57,189 nt of DNA from an uncultured Clostridia bacterium (GCA_944382905.1 CALWNU010000004.1:1-57189); one strand, 5' to 3'. Shown: positions 32,163-40,329, numbered from the stretch's first letter. Numbers and translations are program-made. Notes: generated by a model not told the origin, from the letters alone.

Positions 32163-33988
32163 ATCGCAACCCCGCAGAAGAAAACCGGTCTATGCCGTCG
32201 TCCAAACCTCCCGTCTATATTCCGCCGGTAAAACGGCCCGGCCAGATTCCTCCCCTGCAGCAGCCCCAGGGCAACCTGCCCCCACAGCAGCCTGCCGCGC
32301 AGAAGCTGCCGCAAGCCGGGCAAATCCCGACCGGTCCAGCGCAAACGGCCCCGCCTCCATCGCCGCAGGCCGCCGCACCGAGATCGCCGGGAGCTGGCAA
32401 ACCAGGGCCATCCACAGCGGATGCCGGCCAACCAGCACAAGCCGCCGTTCCCTACGCTCCCCGGTATTACCGCCCCATCCCGCGCAAACAGCGGCCGGAC
32501 TATCAATACCTAGCCAAACGCAGCTTCACGGCAAAAGGGTCCGCTGCCGTGCTATTTTCCCTCTTTTTCTGCATGGCGTTCAGCGAAATGGTGCTTTGGG
32601 GAAATTTGGGCGTTTCGGCGCCGATCCTGACGGTGGCCTATTCCCTGTTTGTATTTTGGTATTTTCAAGAACCTGGCCGGCAGATCCGCCCGTCCGCCTT
32701 TTTGCTTTCCGCTCCAATCGCCGTCATTTCCGCCGGGCTGTGCCTGAGCGTAACCGAATCCACTTATTTTCTCACCGTTCCATTTCTGCTTTGCCTGTTG
32801 GCGGTGCAAACCGCCCTGCTCAGCGGCATGCCCTATGGCCGCCTTTTCTCCTGGGAGACCTTTGGCAACCTGTGGGTGCGCCTGGTGGATGGGCCATTGT
32901 CCTTTCTGGACTTTCCGTTCCTGGTCATGCGCGGCCATAACAAATCGGAACAGCGGTCCAAAAATTTTTGGAAAATCTTTTTAGGGATTCTCTGCGCGCT
33001 GCCAGTGGCGGCCTTGCTGCTTTGGCTGTTTGCCAGCGCCGATGCTGTCTTCCGGGACGGATTGCAGCGGCTGGCGCAATGGCTGCGCATCGACTGGAGC
33101 CATCTGTTCACCGACCTGCTGGTGGGCGTTTTTGCCGGCGTTTTCCTGTCTGCTGCGCTGCTATATTGCCGCGGCGCACTTGCCGAAAAGCCCCATCCGG
33201 CCGGCGGGAAGCGTTTTGTAGACCCGCTGTTCGCCGTGCCGTTTTTGGGACTGATCGACCTTTCCGTCCTGGCTTTTACCCTTGTCCAGTTTACCTACCT
33301 ATTCGGCGGGGAAAAGGGGAATTTGCCCGGCGGATATACCTATGCGGAATACGCCCGGCAAGGGTTTTTTGAGCTGGCAATCAGCGTGTTTTTCATCTTC
33401 GCCATCGCATTGTTTTTCCTTTTCTTCAGCAGGGACGACCGCCCCCGCCGATTTGGCGCCATCCGGGTGCAGCTGATGCTGCTCAGCTTGGGCGGCGGGG
33501 TCATCCTCTGCTCCGCTGTAAAACGCATGCTTTTGTACATCAGCGTTTACGGGATGAGCACCAAGCGGGGGTTGACCCTATGGTTTATGATCACCACCGG
33601 AATCTGTTTTCTCTTTCTCGCAGCCAAATGCCTGCTGCGGCGGTTTCCGCTGGCAAAATGTACCGGGATCGCCGTCATCGCCATGGTCTGCTTGCTGTCC
33701 TTGTTCCCTTTGGACGGGTTTGTCGCTCGCTACAATGTCAACGCGTATCTGGCGGGGCACACCGAAACGGAAGTAGACTGCGGCTATTTCCAGCAGCTTT
33801 CCGTCTCCGCCTTGCCCGCCATGGTAGATCTGTACCTGCGCGAGCCTTCCGACGATTTGGAATGGGCCATCCGGCAGCAGATCCGGGCCAATGAACAGCG
33901 GCATCCCATCTGGGGAGGTACGCTGGATCAAATTGGCATCCAGGAGAGCATCCGCCTATTTTCCCAGGCGTCTGGCCCACAGGCCTGA
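32159..33988 (+). CDS. DUF4173 polytopic membrane protein with Pro/Gln-rich N-terminus
   Basis: 609 residues. The first ~115 are low-complexity P/Q/A-rich and presumably cytoplasmic; then come about eleven membrane helices with the DUF4173 signature QFTYLFGGEKGNLPGGYTYA then EYARQGFFELA. The C-terminal tail is soluble. It overlaps the YozG-like gene by 4 bases. Function unknown; the operon suggests it is controlled by, or works with, the DUF2975/HTH pair. Confidence 0.8.
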   Translation: MNRNPAEENRSMPSSKPPVYIPPVKRPGQIPPLQQPQGNLPPQQPAAQKLPQAGQIPTGPAQTAPPPSPQAAAPRSPGAGKPGPSTADAGQPAQAAVPYAPRYYRPIPRKQRPDYQYLAKRSFTAKGSAAVLFSLFFCMAFSEMVLWGNLGVSAPILTVAYSLFVFWYFQEPGRQIRPSAFLLSAPIAVISAGLCLSVTESTYFLTVPFLLCLLAVQTALLSGMPYGRLFSWETFGNLWVRLVDGPLSFLDFPFLVMRGHNKSEQRSKNFWKIFLGILCALPVAALLLWLFASADAVFRDGLQRLAQWLRIDWSHLFTDLLVGVFAGVFLSAALLYCRGALAEKPHPAGGKRFVDPLFAVPFLGLIDLSVLAFTLVQFTYLFGGEKGNLPGGYTYAEYARQGFFELAISVFFIFAIALFFLFFSRDDRPRRFGAIRVQLMLLSLGGGVILCSAVKRMLLYISVYGMSTKRGLTLWFMITTGICFLFLAAKCLLRRFPLAKCTGIAVIAMVCLLSLFPLDGFVARYNVNAYLAGHTETEVDCGYFQQLSVSALPAMVDLYLREPSDDLEWAIRQQIRANEQRHPIWGGTLDQIGIQESIRLFSQASGPQA

Positions 33989-34020
33989 CGGCAGGGTTGC
34001 CGCGGCGGTTTTCCCACAAA

Positions 34021-34057
34021 AAAAACCTCTCTTCCCGTTGGAAGAGAGGGTTTTTTT
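34021..34057. terminator. Terminator between the DUF4173 gene and pduL
   Basis: CCTCTCTTCC (34026-34035) / GGAAGAGAGG (34040-34049) with A- and T-runs on each side; bidirectional. Confidence 0.85.
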
Positions 34058-34076
34058 GCATCTGTTGGCGCAACTC

Positions 34077-34652
34077 TTATTTGATGATTTCGCCGTAGAC
34101 TTCACCCGCGCAGCCTGCTGCGTTGGATTCGTCCGTATCAATATGCATGGCCAATGCGAATTTGGGGCTGACCCGAACTACCACATCGTCAAACACCAGC
34201 GAACGGCCGTTGGAATCAATTTTTACTTTGACGACCTGCTTATCGGAAACGCCCAGCTGCTGCGCGTCCTCCGGCGTCGCATGAATATGCCGTTTTGCCG
34301 CGATGACGCCTTCGCTCAACTCCACCTCGCCGCAGGGGCCGACCAATTTACAAGGCGCGCTGCCGGCAAGATCACCGGATTCCCGGACCGGTGCGGAAAC
34401 GCCCAGGGTTCTCGCGTCGGTCAAGGATACCTCGATCTGGGTGGCCGTGCGGACAGGCCCCAGGATGGTCACGCCGGAAATCGTCTTTTTCGGGCCTACC
34501 ACATCAACCCGCTCCGTGCAGGCGAATTGTCCCGGCTGGGACAGGTCTTTTTTCGGGGTGAGCGCCGCGCCTTTGCCAAACAGGGTTTCCAAATCCTGCT
34601 GGGTTACATGGACATGGCGGGCGGAAGTTTCTACCAATACTCGATTGCTCAT
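34077..34652 (-). CDS. pduL: PduL-type phosphate acyltransferase
   Basis: 191 residues with both PduL zinc motifs: SARHVHVTQ near the start, KRHIHATPEDAQ and LAMHIDTDESNA towards the end. It interconverts acyl-CoA and acyl-phosphate (acetyl or propionyl). There is no N-terminal encapsulation peptide and no microcompartment shell gene nearby, so it is likely the housekeeping phosphotransacetylase for acetate formation. No acetate kinase gene is in the window. Confidence 0.92.
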   Translation of the reverse strand: MSNRVLVETSARHVHVTQQDLETLFGKGAALTPKKDLSQPGQFACTERVDVVGPKKTISGVTILGPVRTATQIEVSLTDARTLGVSAPVRESGDLAGSAPCKLVGPCGEVELSEGVIAAKRHIHATPEDAQQLGVSDKQVVKVKIDSNGRSLVFDDVVVRVSPKFALAMHIDTDESNAAGCAGEVYGEIIK

Positions 34653-34709
34653 GGATTCTTTCTCCTCTCAAGCGGCCAGGGCCGCTCCCTTCATTGTATC
34701 TTTGTTTTC

Positions 34710-34738
34710 ATTATACATAAGAAAAATTCTCCCTGCAA
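34710..34738 (-). promoter_or_regulatory. Sigma-A promoter of pduL
   Basis: Minus strand TTGCAG (34733-34738), 17 bases, TATAAT (34710-34715). Confidence 0.75.
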
Positions 34739-34868
34739 GGGCAAACGGAAAAAAGCAGATTTTTTGGTCGGAAAAAGCAAAAAACCGGCGACCAGGCTAT
34801 GTTCGTCATGAAATTGGCGAAATTTGTCCGCTTGTTTACAAGAAAGCCATATTTTTTTGGGGAAAGTG

Positions 34869-34877
34869 TGTTATAAT
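34869..34877 (+). promoter_or_regulatory. Extended -10 promoter for the DUF1294 gene
   Basis: TGtTATAAT (TATAAT at 34872-34877), 41 bases before the DUF1294 start; the -35 region is poor. Confidence 0.55.
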
Positions 34878-34917
34878 GACCAAGAAAACACAAAATGATC
34901 ACATAGGGAGAACAACA

Positions 34918-35217
34918 ATGCCGATCTGGATCCAAACCCATTGGCAATGGCTGGCTGCCTGGCTGCTGGCGGTCAACCTGGCCGGCTTTTTTCTGATGGG
35001 CTGCGATAAATCCCGCGCCCGGGCTCACCAGCGGCGCATTCCGGAAAAAACGCTGTTCGCCGCGGCCTGGCTGGGCGGCGTGCCTGGCTGCCTGGCCGGC
35101 ATGTACCTGTTCCGCCACAAAACCAGGCATTGGTATTTTCGCTGGGGGATGCCGCTGATCCTGCTGATCCAGCTGCTGGCCGGATGGGTGGCTGTCCGGA
35201 TGAAATGGCTGTGCTGA
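34918..35217 (+). CDS. DUF1294 (YsdA-like) membrane protein
   Basis: 99 residues from ATG 34918 with AGGGAGA upstream; the frame is open far upstream, but the promoter at 34872 excludes an earlier start. DUF1294 pattern: NLAGFFLMGCDKSRARAHQ, RIPEKTLFAAAWLGGVPGC and RHKTRHWYF, with two or three membrane helices. Function unknown. The next gene follows after 54 bases on the same strand. Confidence 0.85.
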   Translation: MPIWIQTHWQWLAAWLLAVNLAGFFLMGCDKSRARAHQRRIPEKTLFAAAWLGGVPGCLAGMYLFRHKTRHWYFRWGMPLILLIQLLAGWVAVRMKWLC

Positions 35218-35271
35218 AAATGGCCTGTGTATCCGTCTATGGGAAAACTGCCTTGTAAGGAGGAAGCGTAT

Positions 35272-36939
35272 ATGAACGAAAAAAGACCGATGGGACGCGT
35301 CAAGCGCACCCTGATCTGCCTGGCCGTGACTGCGGTAGTTGGCCTGCTGTATTTCTATTTTGAGCTGCCGCCGATTAACCTGCACGCGCCGGAATTCTAC
35401 ACCTTTGTTTTCATCCTCTGCGCGGTATACTGCGCCACCGCCGTTTTTACTGCCAATTTTGGCATGCGTCTGGGCGGCGAGCGCCAGGCGATCCAAATTT
35501 CCGGGCTACGGGATTTCTGGCTGATGATGAAACAGCATTGCCTGATCCCATTCTTTCTGTGCCTGGGACTGATCGTGCTTTACCTGGGCGGATCGCTGTT
35601 TTCCAGCGTCATCCTCCGCGCGGGTTCTTACACCAAATTGCTGCAGGTGGAAAGCGGGGATTTTATTTCCGACGTGGAAGAGATTTCTTTTGACCAAATC
35701 CCCATGCTGGACAAGGATTCGGCAGAAAAACTGGGAGACCGGAAACTGGGCGAGCTGTCCGACATGGTCAGCCAGTTCGAAGTATCCGATCAATATAACC
35801 AGATTAACTATAACGGGCGGCCGGTCCGGGTAACCATGCTGGAATACGGCGATTTGATCAAATGGTTTACCAACCGCAGCGAAGGGATCCCGGCCTATCT
35901 GGTCATCGACATGGTCTCCCAAAACGTAGATGTTGTCCGCCTGCCGGAAGGCGGCGGCATCAAATACTCCACTTCGGAGCATTTCGGCCGGTACCTGATG
36001 CGGCATCTGCGGTTTAACTATCCCACCTTTATGTTCGACACGCCCATGTTCGAAATCAATGACGAAGGCGAGCCGTACTGGATCTGCCCCAAGCTGGAAA
36101 AGACCATCGGGCTGTTTGGCGGCACCGATATCAACGGCGCCGTGCTGGTCAATGCGGTGACCGGCGAAAGCCAGTACTATGAAGAGGTGCCCACCTGGGT
36201 GGACCGGGTGTACTCCGCCGAGCTGATTATGCAGCAGTACGATTATCACGGCAAGTATCAAAACGGGTTCATCAACTCGATTTTTGGCCAGAAGGGCGTT
36301 ACCGTGACCACCTCCGGCTACAATTATATCGCGCTCAACGATGACGTTTACGTCTATACCGGCATCACGTCGGTGGGCGGCGACCAGTCCAACGTGGGCT
36401 TTATCCTGACCAACCAAAGAACCAAGCAGACCAAATACTATCCCTGCGCGGGCGCTACCGAATATTCTGCCATGAGCTCGGCGGAAGGGGTGGTTCAGCA
36501 CCTGAACTACAAAGCGACTTTCCCGCTGCTTTTGAATATCCATTCTGAACCCACCTATTTTATCGCGCTCAAGGACAACGCCGGGCTGGTTAAAATGTAC
36601 GCCATGGTCAATGTCCAGCAGTACCAGATCGTAGCCACCGGCTCCTCGGTGTCGGAATGTTCTTCTAATTACTCTAAGCTGTTGGCGCAGAACAACCTGG
36701 TAGAAGAAGAGGAAGAAGCGCAGCTGCAACAGATCACCGGCGCCATCGCCGATATCCGCAGCGCGGTCATCGACGGCAATACGGTATTCTATATCCAGCT
36801 GGAAAACAGCAATACCTACTATGCGGTTTCCGCCTCGGAAAATGAAATCGCGGCCATCCTAAATGTAGGCGACCGCGTCACGATTGGCTATATGCCGGAT
36901 GAAAACGAAATCCTGTCCGCCGCCTCCATTCAGCGGTAA
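35272..36939 (+). CDS. Large membrane-anchored protein of unknown function
   Basis: ATG 35272 with AAGGAGGA gives 555 residues. There are three hydrophobic segments in the first 125 residues (about 14-33, 42-60 and 92-115), then a roughly 430-residue soluble domain, probably extracytoplasmic. It is rich in aromatic and acidic residues, with an EEEEEA run and a C-terminal beta-rich OB-like stretch (VIDGNTVFYIQLENSNTYYA). I recognise no catalytic motif. It is probably co-transcribed with the DUF1294 gene and ends at a strong terminator. Confidence 0.75.
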   Translation: MNEKRPMGRVKRTLICLAVTAVVGLLYFYFELPPINLHAPEFYTFVFILCAVYCATAVFTANFGMRLGGERQAIQISGLRDFWLMMKQHCLIPFFLCLGLIVLYLGGSLFSSVILRAGSYTKLLQVESGDFISDVEEISFDQIPMLDKDSAEKLGDRKLGELSDMVSQFEVSDQYNQINYNGRPVRVTMLEYGDLIKWFTNRSEGIPAYLVIDMVSQNVDVVRLPEGGGIKYSTSEHFGRYLMRHLRFNYPTFMFDTPMFEINDEGEPYWICPKLEKTIGLFGGTDINGAVLVNAVTGESQYYEEVPTWVDRVYSAELIMQQYDYHGKYQNGFINSIFGQKGVTVTTSGYNYIALNDDVYVYTGITSVGGDQSNVGFILTNQRTKQTKYYPCAGATEYSAMSSAEGVVQHLNYKATFPLLLNIHSEPTYFIALKDNAGLVKMYAMVNVQQYQIVATGSSVSECSSNYSKLLAQNNLVEEEEEAQLQQITGAIADIRSAVIDGNTVFYIQLENSNTYYAVSASENEIAAILNVGDRVTIGYMPDENEILSAASIQR

Positions 36940-36956
36940 CCAGGGTTCTCCGTTTG

Positions 36957-36991
36957 AAAAAAAGCGATGGGGCCAAACCCCATCGCTTTTT
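36957..36991. terminator. Bidirectional terminator after the 35272 gene
   Basis: GCGATGGG (36964-36971) / CCCATCGC (36978-36985) flanked by A7 and T5. It also closes the small minus-strand gene at 36993. Confidence 0.85.
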
Positions 36992-36992
36992 G

Positions 36993-37169
36993 TTATTTCT
37001 TTTTCTTTCCCAGCACGCCGAGCACCACTGCCGCAACAATCAAAACGCCGGAACCAATCAGCAGCCAGAAAACCGGGCCGGCAATGCTGTCATCCCCTGC
37101 GTATACCGGTACCAAGCTTGCCAGAACGCCAAAGGCAGCTGCAAACAACGCAGCAAATTTCTTCCTCAT
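36993..37169 (-). CDS. 58-residue secreted/membrane small protein
   Basis: ATG 37169 with AGGGGAAAG upstream, stop TAA at 36993-36995. It begins MRKKFAALFAAAFGVLASL, a signal-peptide-like segment ending near VYAG, then a short polar loop (DDSIAG), a second hydrophobic helix (FWLLIGSGVLIVAAVVLGVL) and a KKKK tail. A perfect consensus promoter lies 45 bases upstream and a terminator directly downstream, so this tiny gene is an independent and probably highly expressed unit. Family and function unknown. Confidence 0.78.
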   Translation of the reverse strand: MRKKFAALFAAAFGVLASLVPVYAGDDSIAGPVFWLLIGSGVLIVAAVVLGVLGKKKK

Positions 37170-37212
37170 TATGGTCTTTCCCCTTTTTTCTATAAAATAT
37201 GACTATGATTTC

Positions 37213-37241
37213 ATTATAGAGAACCGAAACTCGAGTGTCAA
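37213..37241 (-). promoter_or_regulatory. Perfect consensus sigma-A promoter of the 58-residue protein
   Basis: Minus strand TTGACA (37236-37241), exactly 17 bases, TATAAT (37213-37218). Confidence 0.9.
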
Positions 37242-37334
37242 GGGAAAGAAACCAGAATCGGAATGGTTGAAAACGGAAAAAACGGACATGCTAATACCAA
37301 AGAAAAAACGGCTATTCAGAAAGGAGCGCGCCCT

Positions 37335-37877
37335 GTGATCCCAGTCTTGCTTCTTGGCGGCTCAGCAAAACAAAAAAGCGCCGGGTTCCTTTGCGACATC
37401 CTGCGGACCCATTTTTCCGTCTTTCTTGTGTCCAGCGACCAGTTTTCGCTGCCCGGCGCCGGTTTCGATTTTGTCATCGCGGAACTGGACCAGTTGTCCA
37501 CGGTAGAAGCTTCGCACCCAATCATCCTGTGCAAAGAGCCGTTTGCCGCCGCCAAACAGATCCGCCTTCCCCCGGATGCCATCGGCCTGCTTTCCTCGGG
37601 CAACCTGCCGGCCGCCGAATTTCTCTGCCGCTGCGGCATTTGCGCCATGACGTTCGGCATGTCCGGCAAGGACACGCTCACCCTGTCCAGCATCACCCGG
37701 GACAGCGCCGTCCTCTGCCTGCAACGCGCCATCAACGATCTGCAGGGCAATCTCTGGGACCCGGTGGAAATCCCATTGACCTTGTCCGGCCGGTACACTG
37801 CGTTCCAAATCCTGTGCGCTGCCTCGGTGCTGATGCTCAGCGGCCAGGCTGACATTTTAAAGCAGATTCTTTTTTAA
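37335..37877 (+). CDS. Conserved-looking hypothetical protein, 180 residues
   Basis: GTG 37335 with AAAGGAG ahead gives a soluble protein starting with a hydrophobic beta strand (IPVLLLGGSA). Later parts, FVIAELDQL, AIGLLSSGNLPAAEFLCRCG and ITCG-like CAMTFGMSGKDTLTLSSI, then NLWDPVEIPLTLSG, faintly recall the central domain of Mur ligases, but no ATP-binding loop is present. It lies just upstream of the SASP gene. I cannot assign a function. Confidence 0.65.
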   Translation: MIPVLLLGGSAKQKSAGFLCDILRTHFSVFLVSSDQFSLPGAGFDFVIAELDQLSTVEASHPIILCKEPFAAAKQIRLPPDAIGLLSSGNLPAAEFLCRCGICAMTFGMSGKDTLTLSSITRDSAVLCLQRAINDLQGNLWDPVEIPLTLSGRYTAFQILCAASVLMLSGQADILKQILF

Positions 37878-37888
37878 AAATTTGGCAG

Positions 37889-37917
37889 GTATCTTTTGAC
37901 CAGGTGCGACGATAATA
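37889..37917 (+). promoter_or_regulatory. Candidate sigma-G promoter of the SASP gene
   Basis: GTATC (37889-37893), 17 bases, GATAATA (37911-37917). It differs by one base in each box from the sigma-G pattern GHATR / CATAMTA. Sigma-G reading is expected for SASP genes. Confidence 0.5.
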
Positions 37918-37974
37918 ATAGCACAAACGCAACAATCAGTTTTTGAAATAGAAAACCAAAGGAGTGTTTACACG

Positions 37975-38169
37975 ATGACCAGCAACAACAAACATGTTGT
38001 TCCGGAAGCGAAAGCTGCAATGGAGAAATTTAAGATGGAAGCTGCCAACGAAGTTGGCGTCAACCTGAAACAAGGGTATAACGGCGATTTGACCTCCAGA
38101 GAAGCCGGTTCTGTCGGCGGCCAGATGGTCAAAAAGATGATCGAAGCCTACGAAAATTCCATGAAATAA
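37975..38169 (+). CDS. Alpha/beta-type small acid-soluble spore protein
   Basis: 64 residues. The SASP pattern is clear: ALxxFKMEAANEVGV (here AAMEKFKMEAANEVGV), the GPR cleavage region EAANEVGV, and GDLTSREAGSVGGQMVKKMI. These proteins coat forespore DNA and protect it against UV and heat; the germination protease GPR degrades them. The gene has a sigma-G-like promoter and its own terminator. Confidence 0.95.
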   Translation: MTSNNKHVVPEAKAAMEKFKMEAANEVGVNLKQGYNGDLTSREAGSVGGQMVKKMIEAYENSMK

Positions 38170-38184
38170 GTTTTCCCCAACCCC

Positions 38185-38216
38185 AAAAAGGAGTATGCCT
38201 TTGGCATACTCCTTTT
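38185..38216. terminator. Terminator between the SASP gene and the fumarase subunit
   Basis: Perfect 14-bp arms AAAAGGAGTATGCC (38186-38199) / GGCATACTCCTTTT (38203-38216), 3-base loop. Confidence 0.88.
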
Positions 38217-38223
38217 GCTGTGC

Positions 38224-38757
38224 CTATTTTTTTTCGAACAGGTTTCCACCGCTGCAATCAATGCCCACAATCAGCGGGAAATCTTCGAACTCCAGCCGCT
38301 TGACCGATTCGCAGCCCAAATCCTCAAAGGCAATGACCTCGCACTTCTTAATGCATTTGGCCGCCAAGGCGCCGGCGCCGCCTAATGCGCAGAAATACAC
38401 CGCCTTGTTCCGGACAATCGCCTCACAGACCTCACGGCTGCGCTGCCCTTTCCCAATCATACATTTCAGCCCCATATCCAAAAGCCGCGGCGCGTAAGGG
38501 TCCATGCGTCCCGCCGTAGTGGGTCCACAGGCGCCGATGGCAAGATGGGGCGGCGTCCCCGTCGGACCCGCGTAATAAATGGCCGCACCTTTGATCGGGA
38601 ACGGAAGCGATTTTCCCTCGTCTAGCAAAGCAAAATAACGTTTGTGCGCCGCATCCCGGGACGTATACACCGTTCCGGACAGCAGCACCCGATCCCCCGC
38701 ATGGAGTTTTTCGGCCCATTCATTCAACTGGTTCACATTGATTCTGATTTCGTCCAT
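38224..38757 (-). CDS. Class I fumarate hydratase / tartrate dehydratase beta subunit
   Basis: 177 residues from ATG 38757 (GAAAGG upstream). It is the C-terminal (swivel) part of FeS hydro-lyases: LSGTVYTSRDAAHKRYF, YYAGPT, GACGPTTAGRMDPY and MIGKGQRS. With the alpha subunit it hydrates fumarate to malate or dehydrates tartrate. The cysteine-bearing alpha subunit gene, normally directly upstream, is absent here; a coiled-coil gene occupies that place. It may be encoded elsewhere. Confidence 0.88.
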   Translation of the reverse strand: MDEIRINVNQLNEWAEKLHAGDRVLLSGTVYTSRDAAHKRYFALLDEGKSLPFPIKGAAIYYAGPTGTPPHLAIGACGPTTAGRMDPYAPRLLDMGLKCMIGKGQRSREVCEAIVRNKAVYFCALGGAGALAAKCIKKCEVIAFEDLGCESVKRLEFEDFPLIVGIDCSGGNLFEKK

Positions 38758-38798
38758 TTTGAACACCTTTCTTCCCTACATGTTGCCCGTTGCCGGGT

Positions 38799-39485
38799 TT
38801 ATCGAAAATTCTGATCCAAATGGAATGGCGCAAAAGTATGTTTTTCCTCTTCCGGCTCCAGTGCGGCTTCCTGCTGCGGCAGCATGCCCAGCCGCTCCAG
38901 TTTGCGGTCCATCCACTCCAGCGTTTCCTTCAGCTGCGCCCGCAACTGATCCACATTCTGCTGAAACTGCTGCAGCTCCCCTTGCATTTTCTCCAGGCGT
39001 TCTTCCTTTTCCCGGGTCACCTTCTGCGCCTCTTCCTCGGCCTGCGCAATGATCCGGTCGGACCTCTGCTTTGCGTCGATGACCAGCGTTCCGATCTTCA
39101 TGGCGATCTCGTCGTATTTCTGGGCTTTGAACGCATGGCTTTCTGCTTGGAATTGGAGCTTATGGACCCGCTTGGCGAATTGTTGGATTTCCGCGTCCTT
39201 TTCCGCCAAGGTTTTTTGCTGCTTGTCAATTTCCTGGTTGAGCTTTTCAATCAGCGCTTGCGCTTGTTGGGACTGCTGCTTTTGCTCTTCCGCCGCCGTT
39301 TTCTCTTCTTCGGTGGGAACCTGGGCTTGCAGCTGCGCGATTTGCTGTTCCAATGCGGCAATTTTCCCATCCAATTCTGTTTTCCGCTTTTGATGATCGG
39401 CGTTCAGCTGATCAATATAGGTCAAAACCGCCGTTTTTTGGAATCCTCCAAAAACAGATGTTTTAAAAATCGCCGGATTGCTCAT
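38799..39485 (-). CDS. DivIVA-like coiled-coil protein
   Basis: 228 residues from ATG 39485 after AGGAGGAAAA. A short N-terminal segment (FKTSVFGGFQKTAVLTYIDQ) matches the membrane-binding start of DivIVA-like proteins. A long coiled coil rich in Q, E, K and A follows (about 30-190), with a short acidic tail. Such proteins mark curved membranes or the septum in Firmicutes. The extension of the frame upstream of 39485 is not credible, because it lacks a ribosome binding site and is low-complexity. Confidence 0.72.
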   Translation of the reverse strand: MSNPAIFKTSVFGGFQKTAVLTYIDQLNADHQKRKTELDGKIAALEQQIAQLQAQVPTEEEKTAAEEQKQQSQQAQALIEKLNQEIDKQQKTLAEKDAEIQQFAKRVHKLQFQAESHAFKAQKYDEIAMKIGTLVIDAKQRSDRIIAQAEEEAQKVTREKEERLEKMQGELQQFQQNVDQLRAQLKETLEWMDRKLERLGMLPQQEAALEPEEEKHTFAPFHLDQNFR

Positions 39486-39651
39486 GCCTTTTCCTCCTAT
39501 CGGGAACTGTATGCGCCAAAACAGCATACTATTGGGAATATTATAGCATGCCAACGCCCAAAATAAAAGAAAAAACAACAGCAAAAAATGATTTTTTCTC
39601 TTTTTTGCCACGTTGTTTTTCTTTCTGGGCGCGAGTCTCTCTCCCCGCGGG

Positions 39652-40218
39652 CTATTTTTCCTTTTTCTTTTCTTTTTCCGACACCGGGAACTCCTGTGCC
39701 ACCAGCACATCGCACATCTTCTTGGTCATGCTGGAAATCCAGGACAGCTGCAGCAAAAGCAGTGCGGCGCTCTGGGGCGAATCTGCCGGCGTCTTCTCCA
39801 ACAGCTCCTCCAGCAGTCCAGAAACCCTTTTTCCATTTTCCACACGGCTATCCAGATACCCGCCATACAGCGCCTTCCACAGTTGCTCCGAAGACGTCTG
39901 CCCCTGCTGCACCTCCCGGCCCAGATTTTGCATGACGCCTTTGATCTGCTGGATGGAAAGGGTCTGCTTGAGACGGTAAACCAAAAGCATCTGCAGGATG
40001 TGCTGTTTGGCGTATTTTTTCCCCTTGATCGGCTGAATCAGGCCGTCTTTGCTGTAGTTGTTAATCATCGTCTTGGTCAAAAGGCCGTCGGTCGCCTGGG
40101 TTTTATCCGCAAACAGCGTAGTGATCTGATCCATGTACAGATCCAAATCCGGCAGGTCTTCCAGCAATACTTCCTTTTCCTGTAACGGCTGCTGCAGCAG
40201 CTGCATCCAGTTTTCCAT
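39652..40218 (-). CDS. DUF1836 protein
   Basis: 188 residues with the DUF1836 pattern LLTKTMINNYSKDGLIQP, GKKYAKQHILQMLLVYRLKQ and LSIQQIKGVMQ, a MerR-like helix-turn-helix arrangement. It is probably a transcription factor. A dyad overlaps the -35 of its own promoter, which suggests autoregulation. The C-terminus is lysine-rich (KEKKKEK). Confidence 0.85.
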   Translation of the reverse strand: MENWMQLLQQPLQEKEVLLEDLPDLDLYMDQITTLFADKTQATDGLLTKTMINNYSKDGLIQPIKGKKYAKQHILQMLLVYRLKQTLSIQQIKGVMQNLGREVQQGQTSSEQLWKALYGGYLDSRVENGKRVSGLLEELLEKTPADSPQSAALLLLQLSWISSMTKKMCDVLVAQEFPVSEKEKKKEK

Positions 40219-40286
40219 ATGCTCCTTCCTTTCTTCTCAGGAATCATCCCGCCAATTCCCCATGCCGCAGGATCATCGATGGTTTT

Positions 40287-40315
40287 ATTATATCGTACAG
40301 CAACAAAAATTACAA
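40287..40315 (-). promoter_or_regulatory. Promoter of the DUF1836 gene
   Basis: Minus strand TTGTAA (40310-40315), 17 bases, TATAAT (40287-40292). Confidence 0.7.
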
Positions 40316-40329
40316 TACAGCATTGCAAT
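40309..40329. promoter_or_regulatory. Dyad operator candidate overlapping the DUF1836 -35
   Basis: ATTACAAT (40309-40316), 5 bases, ATTGCAAT (40322-40329): an inverted repeat with one mismatch. A second AT-rich near-dyad, TAATATAAT (40343-40351) / ATTATATTA (40380-40388), lies closer to the divergent hemolysin III gene. Confidence 0.45.

Noticed and set aside
34077..34652. Bacterial microcompartment locus around pduL
   Set aside because: No shell protein or encapsulation peptide is present; a housekeeping role is more likely.
34303..34917. Upstream extension of the DUF1294 gene
   Set aside because: It is antisense to pduL, and the promoter at 34872 lies downstream of it; DUF1294 homologues start at 34918.
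39486..39710. Extension of the DivIVA-like gene
   Set aside because: Lys/Phe low-complexity sequence without ribosome binding site; AGGAGG precedes 39485.
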